Shown here piece by piece: positions 1 to 10,741 of a stretch of DNA of 64,000 nucleotides. Positions within the stretch are counted from its first letter, which is position 1. Every line of letters starts with the position of its first letter. The notes under the pieces are model-generated. The model was given only the letters and a program-made list of their open reading frames with translations. It was not told the origin of the DNA and made no database searches. The DNA lies in contig CM075937.1 in NCBI GenBank assembly GCA_038030265.1, positions 16,368,001 through 16,432,000 on the forward strand, given 5' to 3'. Made by a program: the position numbers and the translations under genes. The stretch comes from Corythucha ciliata (taxonomy: Eukaryota; Arthropoda; Insecta; Hemiptera; Tingidae).

Positions 1-118
1 GGGGGGGTCTCAACGTTTGCTGTGTTTGGAGAGTTACATTCTTCAATCTATTTTAGCCGCGAATAAAGCTTTTCATCAATTTTAGTCGCGAATTAATGCT
101 TATTCTAAATTTCAGACA
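1..118 (-). repeat. RepA short interspersed repeat block (minus orientation)
   Basis: Degenerate copies of the about 30-bp RepA unit, read on the minus strand. The plus strand shows the recurrent TTTTAGCCGCGAATTA and TTTTCTCAATTTTAG pieces. Part of the window-wide family; no coding signal seen. Confidence 0.7.
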
Positions 119-344
119 CCAAGGGCCCGTTCACACGAGCCACTAACGCGTGGCTGGCTGTGGCAGACACTAACGCGCCACTTTTAGAAATAACATTGCC
201 TTCAATGGGAGCGTTCTCACGAGCCACTTCCACGCCATTGTGGTGCGTGAGTGGCTCCCATTGAAGGCAACGTATTTCTAAAAGTGGCGCGTTAGTGTCT
301 GCCACAGCCAGCCACGCGTTAGTGGCTCGTGTGAACGGCCCTTA
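119..344. mobile_element. Near-perfect palindrome, MITE-like
   Basis: An approximately 226-bp inverted repeat. The left end reads AAGGGCCCGTTCACACGAGC and the right end is its near-exact reverse complement. The arms remain complementary almost to the centre (about 222-250), including the segments GTGGCTGGCTGTGGCAGACA and ACATTGCCTTCAATGGGAG. It interrupts a RepA block. No transposase is encoded, and the short ORF at 105-305 is a by-product of the palindrome. A clear target-site duplication could not be assigned. Interpreted as a fold-back MITE. Confidence 0.75.
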
Positions 345-556
345 ATTGCCCCAAGAAATTATGAATTGGCGTTTTCTCAATTTCAGCTTTGAACGACGAT
401 GAACGTTTTTTTCTCAATTCTTGCCGCGAATTATCGATTTTTCTCAATTTTAGCAGCGAATTAGTGATATTTTGACATACAGCGATGAATTAGAGATGTA
501 TTTATATATTCACTGGTGAATTAGCGTTTTTCTGCATTTAGCCGCGAATTTTTTTT
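345..556 (-). repeat. RepA block (minus orientation)
   Basis: Continuation of the RepA array after the palindrome, with repeated TTCTCAATTTTAGCAGCGAA-type units. It ends abruptly at the 3' end of the minus-strand LINE. Confidence 0.7.
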
Positions 557-1165
557 CCCCAGTCTATGCAGGTACTGTTGACTCAGACCTTGGTTTGCTC
601 TAAGTCTACACATTGTCTTTACGCAGTCCTTGGAGATGAATTCGTTGCCGAACCACGTTTTAGTGTCAATGTTGGGAAACATTTGCTTGTAAGCTCTTCC
701 TTTGAACGAAGTTGAGTACAATCGATTCCAAGTCTCTAGATGAGAAGAAGTTACATAGTTAAAAAAATCAAAAAAAGAAAATGTCTGGCAAGCAGATGCA
801 ACTACCGCTGAGGGGTTCAGCGTAGAAGTTTTCGCTAAGCGATCGGCGTGTTCGTTACCGTTGATGCTCTTATGGGCTGGGATCCACATGAATGCAAGGG
901 ATTTGATGGACATTTCCATGTTCGCTATAAAACGGATAATTTCTACGATGATATTATGGGTTCTCGAATTAATTTTGATATTTTGTAGTCTTTGAACTAC
1001 CCCTTTATTGTCACATAATATTAATAATTTATTCTGGTCTAACTCACTGGAGTATCTCAGTGCTTCTACTATAGCGACAAGTTCGGCTGTAAATATGGGT
1101 GTTGTCGAACGTAAAATAAATTGTTTTCCCAGTTGTAGCTCTGAATTGTAAATAGCACAGCCCAC
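557..1165 (-). pseudogene. RNase H domain of the same LINE
   Basis: The protein block contains TAELVAIVEALRYS, ILCDNKGVVQRL and WIPAHKSINGNEHADRLAK. These match the E, D and H/D catalytic segments of type I RNase H found downstream of RT in I-clade and many Jockey-superclade LINEs. The first catalytic Asp region is degraded or in another frame upstream. The downstream CRLRANQGLSQQYLHRLG segment is typical of the post-RNase H tail. The reading frame then runs into RepA, which truncates the end. RNase H removes template RNA during integration. Confidence 0.8.
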
Positions 1166-2960
1166 GCCAGAACGGGTGACTGAACCATCCGTATATAATA
1201 ATAATCCGGGTATAAACGGGAAATTCTCTCTTCGGTCGTTTGGACCAACATTTTTTTTTTCTTCCAGTAGTTGGACGTTAAATCTAGTTGGTTTAGGTTT
1301 AAAATTTGATTAAATAAGTTTGGATATAGACCTTTGATTTTTAAGAGCATTCTATCGAATAAAATTTCCCTCCTAATTTGCAATGGACACTCTCCCGCCT
1401 CTCTAAGCATAACGTCTATTGGAGTCGATTTCAAAAAACCCAGGCATAGCCTAATACACTTATATTTCGTTATATCCAACTTGTGTAGGTGAGTGTGTGA
1501 TGCCTGGCCATAAAAAACCGCGCCATAATAGAATATTGAGCGTACAGTAGATCTATAAAAAAGTAACATTATTTTAGGATCCGCTCCCCAACGGCAGTGG
1601 CAAACCATACGCATTATAATTACATATTTTTCGGCTCTTGTCACAACTTGTTTTATGTGACTAGACCAGTTTAATTTACGTTCTAGGGTAATTCCCAAAA
1701 ATTTTACTTCTGCTGAAATGGGGAAACTAGAGCTTCCAATGTCGGCTATATTTGGGAGTGGGAATGCATGAGATCGATTAAAAGGACATGTTACAGATTT
1801 TAGTGGGGATATATCGAGGAGAAAGGACCGAAATGAGAGTATTCCCTCTTAAAGTAATTCTAAGGCTCTTACCGGTGATGAGTTTTTCACGTAGAGGCAT
1901 ATATCGTCGGCATATTGTAAGATATTAACGCCAGCTGGAAGGACTCGTTCTGCGGCGTGAACGTATAAAGAGTAAAGAATTGGACTTAAAATGTCTCCCT
2001 GAGGTAAGTCTGATCGAGCCAGACGAGGACCAAGCATATCGTCATTCACCAGCAAATGAATGCGACGGTCACCGACAAGAGCCATGACTAAATTGACAAA
2101 TTTGTGACATATGCCGACATCAAGCATTGTTTGAGCTAATATTCTTAAGTCAACATTGTCAAAAGCACTCAGTAATATCCAACATCCCGGCAACCACGGT
2201 TTTACTTTCTGAAAATGCTATTTGGATATAAATCGTGAAATGGGCTATGCTGTCCATGCCGGAGTGACCTTTTCGAAATCCAAACTGACTGTGAGGGAAA
2301 ATCTTATTGTGTTTCAGCCACTACTCGACCCTATTTTTTAGTATCCTTTCAAAAGTCTTAGAGACACAAGAAGACAGAGATATCGGACGGTATGACTCAC
2401 AATTGTTGGGTGGTTTCAGCTGGTTTGCCTGGCTTGAGTAAAGGGACCACACAGACGCCCTTCCGCTCTTTCGGAACTTCGGTATCCTTAATGATCTTAT
2501 TAAAAATATTTACCATATTCATTTTCGTTTCGAAGGGCAGATGGTTTATTATGGGGTAGTCTATCCTATCCATACCCGGAGCAGTATTCATGGAGTGGGA
2601 GAGGGCCCTGTCCAATTCCTTCAATGATATATCTTTCGTCAGGATGTGTGACATAATAGGGTTTCTTGTATCCGCCACAACGAGAGGTGAAGGGACGTAA
2701 TCTGGAGTGAGTTTTTGTAGAAATTCATGGCACCAGTCAAACTTGGTAATTGGGACGTCATTTGTCAGAGCTGAATTTTTTAAGGTTTTCATTTGTGACC
2801 AGATATTTTTTATTGGAGTGTTTCTGTTTAGATTGTTACAGAAATCCTTCCAAGACTCTTTTTTTGCATTCTTGTAAACGATTTTCGCACGTGCACTACT
2901 ATTTTTGTAGTGGAAATAGTTTGTTAAGGATGGGGCGTTCTTATAATTCCGGTAAGCTGT
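1069..2960 (-). pseudogene. Reverse transcriptase of non-LTR element, frameshifted
   Basis: RT domain in several frames. Seen are the pre-RT linker (SWKDFCNNLNRNTPIKNIW), the fingers (NTAPGMDRIDYPIINHLP, then VCVVPLLKPGKPAE), the motif SYRPISLSSCVSKTFERI near 2345-2400, palm motif A altered to FDNVD, LPQGDILSPILYSLYV (motif B), and the catalytic YADD box at about 1903-1914. The thumb carries LGITL-type sequence (MGITLERKLNWSSHIKQV). The family reaction is target-primed reverse transcription in the nucleus. At least three frame breaks make it a pseudogene. Confidence 0.85.
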
Positions 2961-3000
2961 TTTCCTATTTTATGTAGCTTGCGTACAGTTTTGATTCCAC

Positions 3001-4770
3001 CAGATTTTAGACTTTCTTGTGGTTGAGGTTTTTTTTTTAGAACGAATTGGGCTCGGTTTACTGTAGGGAATTTGATTGCTTTTCGTGCACATCCATGTAT
3101 GGTACAGGTTGTACAGAAGTTTGACTGCTGTAGACGATTTATGGACCACGAACTTAGACCATAAGCGGATTCAGTAGACATGAAAGCACGGGACGAATTC
3201 TCGACGTCTCTCGAGCCCACATTGCTCTATTGGAGCTTGGGGTCCGCATTACATACAATTCCGGTTTGATACTCCAGTCTAAAGGCCCGGCTACACGGCA
3301 AAACTGAAGCTCGTTCAGGCCTCGGGATCGGCTTGATGGAATTATCATCAGTCCTCAACCTTTAGAGTATTTAACCGGACGATATGACCATCCTGAAATA
3401 ATAAATCAACATTTCCCTGGATGAGTGGTCATTTTGTGTCACAAAATTGTCCAAGATTGTGAGTTGGACCATTTTCGTGGCGTCGAGAAGTGAAAGAGTC
3501 TGGTTCTTTGGGGCTAAATTCCAGTTTTCTGCACTAATAGTCAGCGTCTAGCGCGATATTATCAATCTCTGGAGTAAATTGTCAACGTTTCTGTGGAGGT
3601 TTCGTCGAAAAATGGTGACTTTTCAAGATTTTTTTTTAGGTAGGCTAATTACTCAGCTTGACAGCCTGAATTGTCAATTCACGAGTCGGGGCGTGCCCGG
3701 TATTAAGCTAAACAGTCAGTTTCCAGGGTCAAGACTATAGTTTGAGTCTAAATTAACGGTTTCCTAAATGGATCGTCAGTTTCGTTGGATCCAATAACTG
3801 GCAATTACCTAACTCACAGTGATACGAGCACATTGCAGCATTGTACATCATAAACTAACAATAATACGGCCAGAAATTGCTATGTTTACCCGAAAACCCC
3901 GACGATGCATACATGAAAACGAACTTTAGCCTGAAACTAAAAAGTATCGAGCCAAGAAACGGACACTTCAGCTGCTTAACATTATCACACTGTTATATGG
4001 AAGAAATAAGGGACATACTCCAGGCCGCAAATGATTAGCTTCACGCTACATTCTGGGCGAGGGTCACGAATTAAAAACTACAGAACACAGAGCGAGAGAA
4101 ATCAGGATCCAAAAACTGTTTTACAGGAAGGGGAGGGGGGCGACTGTGACCGCTCAATTGATGACCCAGGGGTCGCTGCACCCACGAACGTTTTCTGATG
4201 GGTGGTCAAAGACTATCACTCCCTCTCATAACCCACACACACTGCTGATGTGCGTGCGAATTCAATTCCGCTTCTTTAGGTTTCTTAAAGTACTCGATTT
4301 TATGGATTATTGGTGCTCCAACCAATAAGAGAACCAAATTTTGCCAATCTTGGCCTCTCAAGATAGTCCAGTATGCAGAGGACAGCACCTTGCAACAGGT
4401 GATATAACGATTTTATTATTTTTACTTTGAGTAATCTAATGGGGGGGGGGGGGTTAAAATGGAATCACAGTTTGCACACGAAATTTCGAGAGGCAGAACT
4501 TATAACAACCAACAAGCCACAACTTCAAAGAACTGGTTCCAGGTGCTTGATACAGATATTTCCGAGCTTTCCATTTCATGCTCTGCATTGCCGGGCCTGC
4601 AACTTTACCTTCTCCTCCTCCTTCAACACAGAATTTCGCAAGCTCTTACCCCTCAAGACCGCGAATGCTGTACTATTTCGTGCTTTTGACCCACCCCCTC
4701 TCAATTTCGCGGGATTGACTTTCTGAGAAAAAAATCCCAGGTTGTCTAATTACAAATCTGATTATTTTTC
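3001..4770. other. No gene recognised; degenerate repeats
   Basis: About 3430-3790 holds weak RepB-like phrases in minus orientation (spaced GTCAGTTT and GTCAACG words). About 4440-4740 starts with an 11-12-base G run and ends in RepC-like text on the minus strand (AATTTCGCGGGATTGACTTT). No open frame here has recognisable protein features. Confidence 0.4.
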
Positions 4771-5290
4771 CAATATTAGTCGTGAATTAACGTTTAAAAA
4801 CATTTTTTTTAGCTGTGAACTAGCGCCTTTGCCCACTTCTACGCAAATTAGCGATTTTTAAAAAAAATTAACCGCTAATTAGCGTATTTATCTAGTTTTA
4901 ACTGATAATTACCGGTTTTCTCAATTTTAGACGGAAAATTAACACATTTTCTCTATCCTGTATGGGAATTGGCCATTTTTCTCGATTTTTACCCGTGATT
5001 TAGCCATTTTTCTCAATTCTCGCTCTGAATTACAGTTGAATTAGAGCGAATTGATTTTCTCTTCTCGACGGGGGCCAGGCCTAGGAGCAGCACATTATAG
5101 ACTACAAACACTAGAATCTATTTCGCGATTTATTCTTAGTTAATTTCATCCGAGAAATAGATATTTAACTCAAATTTTGACGCGATTCAGCGATTTCTTA
5201 ATTTTAGCAGCAAATTAGCATCTTTCTGCGCTAATGGTCACATGGGACCCCAAACCCCCCAGCAGCCCCAGAGCGTTTTTTGAATTTACG
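4771..5290 (-). repeat. RepA block (minus orientation)
   Basis: Repeated TCAATTTTAGACGGAAAATT and TAGCGATTTTT type units about 30-35 bp apart, degenerate, with the same polarity as the blocks at 1-556. Confidence 0.65.
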
Positions 5291-5353
5291 TTTTTGACAT
5301 TTCAGTTTGAAGTTAGCATTTTTTTTTTTACTATTCGTCATGAATAATTATTC

Positions 5354-6015
5354 TCAGAACTCCAAAGGACAAGTACGCTTTGAATTTTCAAATTTTAAGT
5401 CTTCGGGATTAAGCCATTGGAGTTGGGAGGAAGGTATGTGTATTTGTTCCTCGGTGGATGGAAAATCATTATGCGGTGCTGATTTGAGCCGATGCTCCAC
5501 CTCGTTCACCCTGACGTTAAGTACCTCCGTACGTGAAGCTTGGTTGTCCACCTGCCGCTCTAAAGACCTGATGTTTTCAGCTTTTGTAACTTGTAGTTCA
5601 TCCATTTCCGCTCGGATTTGGGTTTTGAAGCCTAGCATCTCGTGTGCAACCGAGTCGATTTTGCTGCTGAGCGTTTCAGTTTGTCTTTTTAACAGCTTCT
5701 TGAAACAATCCAATAGGTCCCGATTCTGAAGTTCACGTTCTCCCGGTTTGCTCAGGGCGGGCGTTGTTCTATCCTGTTCTTCTCCTTGCTCCGTAGTCGC
5801 TGTAGATCGTCGCGTGACGGTTGCGCCGATATTTGGTGTACTACTGGTTCCATCGCGATGCCTGGTAATTCTGAAGGTAAATACCGTCTCACTGTGCCGA
5901 GCGGCGAAATTAACGTTTTTGTGCCCGGTGGTGTTATTATACCGCCGGACAAACCGCTCATCGGTATCGTTGGGAACGTGGACTCATCAGTGGCCGTGTC
6001 CACTTTATCATTCAT
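5354..6015 (-). pseudogene. Possible retroelement Gag-like fragment with coiled coil, frameshifted
   Basis: Two minus-strand open segments, 6015-5752 (87 codons) and 5713-5354 (119 codons), lie end to end in different frames and read as one protein with a frame break near 5750-5715. The second part is a long charged amphipathic helix (KKLLKRQTETLSSKIDSVAH and following heptads), predicted coiled coil. This layout resembles the N-terminal part of insect LTR-retroelement Gag proteins, but no zinc knuckle or protease is visible. It could also be an exon of an unrelated coiled-coil gene. I do not recognise the family firmly. Confidence 0.35.
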
Positions 6016-6750
6016 TGAATTAAAAACAGAAATTTAAATTGCAAGGGGGGAGGGGAATACATTTCTAATAAATAAATAAATACTTTTAGGCTCCAATATT
6101 GAACTTTATAAAATTTAAATACAACTCTGCACTCATTTTCTTCCTAGCCTTATCTATATTTAACGGAAACTGCTTGAGACGTTTTAAAAACACAAGGGAT
6201 GCCATTTGCGACGTTCTGTATTCTTTGCAGCTCCGCGCGGTGGGACGGTTAGGGGGGGGGGGGCAGAATTACGCTCAGATTCAACTGTACTTCTTTTATT
6301 TGAACGTGGGAGTAGGATACAAGAAGTCTCTGCAAGTTAGCATTTCGTCATGAATTATTCTTTTTTTCTCGATTTTGAAGAAATTCTCGTCTTCATTCCG
6401 GCGTTTTTTCTAAGCATTTTGGCTCTTAAAAAAACCAAAAAAAAAACTGAGAAACGAATGGAAGGTCATGCTCTTCGATGCTGAAATAAAACACTAAAAG
6501 AAAAATGAAGGGAAAAAAGTATTGCAAGCAAATAATGTTGATTGAGCTCTTCAGAGTCTAGTTAATGATTTCCGTAGAAATAGGAACGTAAAAACGAAAA
6601 CGGTTTGGAAATTAAAGAGCCGACTACTTGAACTGTAATTTCTCCAGTATTTGAAATTCTCTTTCTATTACCTTGCCCTCCAAAAATCAGTGTCCTTTCA
6701 TTAACCTTTTGCCTGTAAGTAATGATGAGCTCTTTTATTTTGAGTTGGTT
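6016..6750. other. No gene recognised
   Basis: AT-rich sequence with a 10-base G run near 6251. No splice-linked coding segment or known repeat end is visible. Confidence 0.4.
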
Positions 6751-7025
6751 CCCTAACAGAGAGCATTTTTTGAAAGCAATATTCTGAGTGCAAAGTATAG
6801 TATATTACTTCTATTATTTAAAATTCGCTTTGAAGATGCCAGATCCACAAAATGTAGTTCTTGAAAGAGACAAACATGTGGATGCGAAACAGGTGAATTT
6901 GTGCCAAACACACGACATTGTTTTTTGAAAGAGCAAAAACCCACAAAATTTGTTTATTGAACGAGCCAGACCCCTAAAAATAATATTTCAAACTGTCAAA
7001 TCCAAGAAATTCGGTTCTTAAACGT
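6751..7025 (+). repeat. RepC block
   Basis: Repeated phrases of the type GCCAGATCCACAAAATGTAG / TTCTTGAAAGAG at about 30-35-bp spacing, matching the RepC blocks at 31.5, 39.5, 56.1 and 59.8 kb. Confidence 0.65.
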
Positions 7026-7164
7026 TCTCTCAGTATGAAAGTTGAACGCGTGCTTCAAAAAAATGACTGTAAATACCTGTATACCTCTTTTCCCAAACAC
7101 CACTGTACTTTTTACCCAAAGTACTTTTGAAAACTAATTTAAAGCCACGTGAACCCCACGTGGG

Positions 7165-7262
7165 AAAGAAAGTGCTCTCCCCCCCCCACAGCCTACAGAG
7201 GGGGCCCAATTTCATCCCGCGGGCCCGGGGCCCCAACTTCAGTAAAGACGGCCCTGTAAAAT
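7165..7262 (-). repeat. GC-rich transposon-terminus-like segment
   Basis: On the minus strand the segment starts CAGGGCCGTCTTTACTGAAG and continues into GGGGCCCCGGGCCCGCGGG, then a C/G run. CAGGGCCGTC-type starts are common at hAT-superfamily ends. No partner end or duplication was found, so the assignment is tentative. Confidence 0.35.
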
Positions 7263-7369
7263 GCAGGCGAGGATTCAGGGAAGGACTCACGGGGAACTTG
7301 AGTCGATTCCCGAGTCTCACGTGCTATACCGCAAGGAGCACAAAACTAGCTATTTAGCAGTAAAACTTC

Positions 7370-7705
7370 GTGCCATTTTAATGCCATAAATTGAGAGTTA
7401 CACAATATCTGTAAGGGGCAAAGGATCAATTGAGCTTTATTAAAGGTACGAATCGTCGGCTGTTTAGCGATTTTAAAAGCGCGTCGGCTCAGTTTGGCTA
7501 TTTCTGATGCACGAATGGTTAGTGTCTCCATTTTTCGGGCACGAATGCTCCATTCAGCCGTTTGTAGGGCGTGATTATAGCCAGTCAAGCAATTTTATAG
7601 CGCAAGAATAGTCAGTTTAGTAGCAACTTTGAAGGCGCGAATTGTCAGTCTATGTAGCCTCTGTATATGCGGCCAGAATGATCAGTTTGGCGGTTTTTAG
7701 AGCGT
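7370..7705 (-). repeat. RepB block (minus orientation)
   Basis: Repeated GCGCGAATTGTCAGTCT / GTTTAGCGATTTTAAAA type units, about 32 bp apart. They are the reverse complement of the RepB units at 36.4-37.6 kb. The block ends where the Gag-bearing LINE begins. Confidence 0.65.
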
Positions 7706-7908
7706 CAGGAGTTTGTGTCTGGACTTGGTACTGTGCACATCAATCTCCGGAGTTCGGTTCCCATCATCATCATCATCCCATCATCATTCCCTGTGAAGGC
7801 AATTTTTTTTTCCCCCCTTTTGATTTTATTTTACTGTCATTTCCTTATTAACCTTGAATAAGTGCGTGAATTTTAAGTTTATTATTTTCATTTTCTGAGT
7901 CTTGCCCG

Positions 7909-9210
7909 ATGATGGGCGACGACAGCGGGGGAAAGGACCCCCCACCACGCAGTGGAAAAGCAGAAGTACATGTCAAGGAATTACACCAAACTCTGATGGA
8001 AACAGATTCGCAAGTATCCAAAGAGTTACCATTACTGCTATACAGCGAAAAAGACCCCGGTCCGTTAAATGTTATTATAGAAAGTGTTGATGCCAAGAAG
8101 AAGGCAATTGGGCGGTTGCATCCTATGTCTATTGGACGCATTCTGCACTCACAAGCAAAGGACGTTCCTTATGATATAAAATCGATCAAGTCCGTGGGAA
8201 GAAATCGGGTACGGGTAGAACTAGGAACGTATGAGTTAGCAAATAAACTGGTTAGAGCAAATTTTTTGAAGGATAAAAACATTAAAGCGTACGTTCCAAG
8301 GTTCAGCGTGGAAAGACGTGGAGTGATTAGGGGGGTGGATACCCTAATTACGGAGGAAGAAATTAAAAGTGAAATAAGATGCCCACAGGGCAGTAACTTG
8401 AATGTTATCAAGGTGAAACGTTTCAATCACGGTGTTATAGATAAAGAAACAAAAGATATTAAATTTATGCCAACTCAGTCTGTTTTAGTAACGTTTAGGG
8501 GACAGACTTTACCCTCCTACATCTTCATTTATCACACATACTGCGATGTAGATAATTATGTTCAAAGCGTAATACAATGTAGGATCTGCTTGAGATTCGG
8601 TCACTACGCGGATCAGTGCAAGGGTGGTGCGAGGTGCGAAATATGTGGAGAACAGCACAAAGTGAACGAATGCAAAAGTGATCTAATGAAATGTGTAAAC
8701 TGTGGTAATTCTCATTTTCCCTTCGACAAGAATAAGGAGTGCCCTGTGTTTCATAAAGAAAAGCGAGTCAGGCACATTATGGCTGATAATAAAATTCCGT
8801 ATTTCGATGCAAGACAATTGCTTGAAGAAAACACATACGCCAGAATTTCAAATTCAGTCGATTTGGCTGATTACAATGCCTTTCCTCCATTAACACCTAA
8901 CAACAGTATTAGAAATTTCGCGTCGACTAGTAATTTTCCACGATCCACCAAAATAATTCGAGCCAGTACCCCTCCACAGCCACCCCGAACAAAACCCGTC
9001 AGTACTTGGAATACCCCTTTTCTATTTCCTAATAATATACAGGGGGGGCTTGATTAACAAGAACCCGTACTCTCGAAGAGATGGGCAAATTACCTCTCCA
9101 GTTGATAAAGAGCTTATATTCGATTCTATACTTGCTATTTGCCAGCAAAAAAAAATAGACGAGGATACGTTGGAACATCTCATAAGGGACAGGATGGGAT
9201 GCTTGACGTG
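7909..9210 (+). CDS. LINE ORF1: Gag-like protein with three zinc knuckles
   Basis: Nucleic-acid chaperone and RNP-forming protein of a Jockey/I-type LINE. The start is ATG at 7909 (ATGATG). The frame is open for 382 codons. A PRE_C2HC/RRM-like region lies at about residues 45-215. Three zinc knuckles follow: CRICLRFGHYADQC (from residue 224), CEICGEQHKVNEC, and CVNCGNSHFPFDKNKEC ending at about residue 278. A proline-rich tail follows. The in-frame stop at 9055-9057 comes right after a run of seven G. Removing one G would keep the frame open for about 50 more codons, to a stop near 9210, with a helical acidic tail (LIFDSILAICQQKKIDEDTL). The tail looks original and the G run looks like a one-base slip. 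Confidence 0.8.
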
Positions 9211-9270
9211 AGAATGTGGAAGTTCGCAGTAGATCCGAGTGTTTAATTATTCCTCAGTACTCACGCAATC

Positions 9271-10050
9271 ATGTTTAAAAATATAAATATCTTGCAGTGG
9301 AATGCCAGGTCGTCAGTGGCTAATAAGGGATCATTGAAAATTACTCTCAATGAATATGATATTGATGTAGCGGTTCTTTCAGAAACGTGGTTTCACCCCC
9401 GAAGGCAATATAATTTCAATGGTTATAGCTTGATCAGAAATGACAGGGACGATGGCAGAGGAGGAGTAGCTCTCCTGGTAAAAAATAACATTGCGTTTAC
9501 AGAATTGACTAGTTATTCTAAGATAAATAATGTGGCCACGGCAGGAGTAACATTGTCCTTGCACGATAGTTCTGTCCTTCATATAATAAATTTATACAAC
9601 AACCCAGTGAATAACATTTCTGTAACAGAATGGAAAAATCTTTTTAGATCATTGCCTAGTCCTGTCGTCATTGGGGGTGATTTTAATTGCCACCATTTGT
9701 GTTTCGGTAGCAGCTTCACTAACTCTAAAGGGAGATATATTTTGGAGGATTCAAACCTGGTCTTTATGAACGATGGCACTACTATATTAGTGAGAAACGC
9801 GAACCACGGAAATTCATCTGCTCCCGATCTCACGCTTAGCTCTCCCCAAATAATCCATTCGTTTGAATGGAAGGTAATTCAGGATCCTCTGGGTTCGAAC
9901 CATTTACCGATATTCATAAAATCAGAACTTAAAATAGCTGATAATCCTATACAACCCCCTAGAAGATGGAATTTAAAAGCGGCCAACTGGGAGAAATTTA
10001 ACGAGCTTTTAAACGCTTCCTTCCCTAACGATGACACTTTAGTCTCTTAC
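9271..10050 (+). pseudogene. LINE ORF2, apurinic-type endonuclease domain, truncated
   Basis: Exonuclease-endonuclease-phosphatase fold that nicks target DNA for target-primed reverse transcription. Visible motifs are ILQWNARS (metal-binding Asn), VLSETWF (catalytic Glu), VIGGDFNCHH (Asp/Asn), SAPDLTLS and GSNHLPIF (final His). All catalytic residues appear intact over about 230 codons. The start codon is the first ATG after ORF1. The frame continues to 10197, but from about 10050 it is antisense to the PIN-like fragment, so ORF2 loses RT completely. Confidence 0.85.
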
Positions 10051-10741
10051 AATGCTTCTTTAGGCGGTAAAGCCGAAATGTCGAACTTGGTATTCGATAC
10101 CGACGTGGTGAAAACTTTGTACCTAAGATCATTCATCTTCAAAACACCGGGCCGAGCACCGTACCACGTCAAAAAACATTTGTCTCCTGATATCTGAACA
10201 GCATCGTGGAAACTGGAAAGAGACGGGATCAAGAAAGGCTTTTGCAGCATCTCTGATGTCTTTGTTTGTCATGTACAGCTTAAAAAACCGGATTTTTCCT
10301 TTTCTAAAGACCGCAGACGTAGAATCGCATCCAGTGAACGCGTGAAAAAACAGTATACCGGAATCCATGCCTAGCTCTTGCAATGCTTTTGATAAATACG
10401 TCTTTGTGGGTTGATTTCCACGTCCGGGCTCTACTGAATAATATATCTTTGTCGGGGGAAGTCCTTGCTGCAAGGAGCACGGGTAGGTCGACATCTTGGC
10501 CGACTAGTGCAACAAAGTTTGAATACTCACAAATCTCAACGGCGGAATTTATTATTAAAGAATCGGCGTCACCAGGTGCAATTTTGCATTCAATGCCTTT
10601 ATTCCTGAGCTTGACTGAAAGCAGGGAGATCAAGTTCTCCTTATTTTTCTTGTTTGATAAAAAAATGTCTAGCGTAGCAGTTACTACCGTAGTTTCGGTT
10701 AAGTTGATATTGACCGACTGTTTAACACGATATCTTTTATA
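10050..10741 (-). pseudogene. PIN/XPG-like domain fragment of an invertebrate repeat-associated family
   Basis: Minus-strand coding remnant in two frames. The first part (10741 to about 10445) reads LTETTVVTATLDIFLSNKK, then APGDADSLIINSAVE and VALVGQDVDLPVLLAA. After a one-base frame break near 10441-10448 it continues GRGNQPTKTYLSKALQELG and SGILFFHAFTGCDSTSAVF. The acidic residues in GDAD and QDVD and the HAFTGCD segment fit a PIN/5'-nuclease (XPG/FEN-like) fold. HAFTGCD-type proteins are abundant, uncharacterised and often multicopy in arthropods and cnidarians. The end ALPPKEAL is truncated at the LINE boundary. Family knowledge is from memory of the motif; no function is known to me. 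Confidence 0.6.

Larger units (their letters stand above)
557..3000 (-). mobile_element. Decayed non-LTR retrotransposon, 3' half (RT to RNase H)
   Basis: Minus-strand remnant of a Jockey/I-superclade LINE. In coding order it shows the endonuclease-RT linker (about 2960-2800), the fingers/palm (2792-2200), the palm with a YADD box (2193-1849), the thumb and connection (1848-1069) and an RNase H domain (1165-557). Frameshifts and stops separate these blocks, so it cannot make one protein. The 3' end stops just after RNase H, with no poly(A) seen, and passes directly into RepA. The endonuclease half is missing or unrecognisable above about 3000. Confidence 0.85.
7709..10050 (+). mobile_element. 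Non-LTR retrotransposon, 5' half (Gag plus endonuclease)
   Basis: Jockey/I-superclade LINE retaining a 5' UTR of about 200 bp, ORF1 (Gag) and the endonuclease part of ORF2. It is cut off near 10050, before the RT domain, where a minus-strand PIN-like fragment begins. The 5' limit is set by the end of the RepB array. Its missing RT half could have resembled the minus-strand RT at 0.56-3.0 kb, but family identity is not shown. Confidence 0.8.

Noticed and set aside
5748..6037. Plus-strand open frames
   Set aside because: Antisense of the better-looking minus-strand coiled-coil or Gag-like frames.
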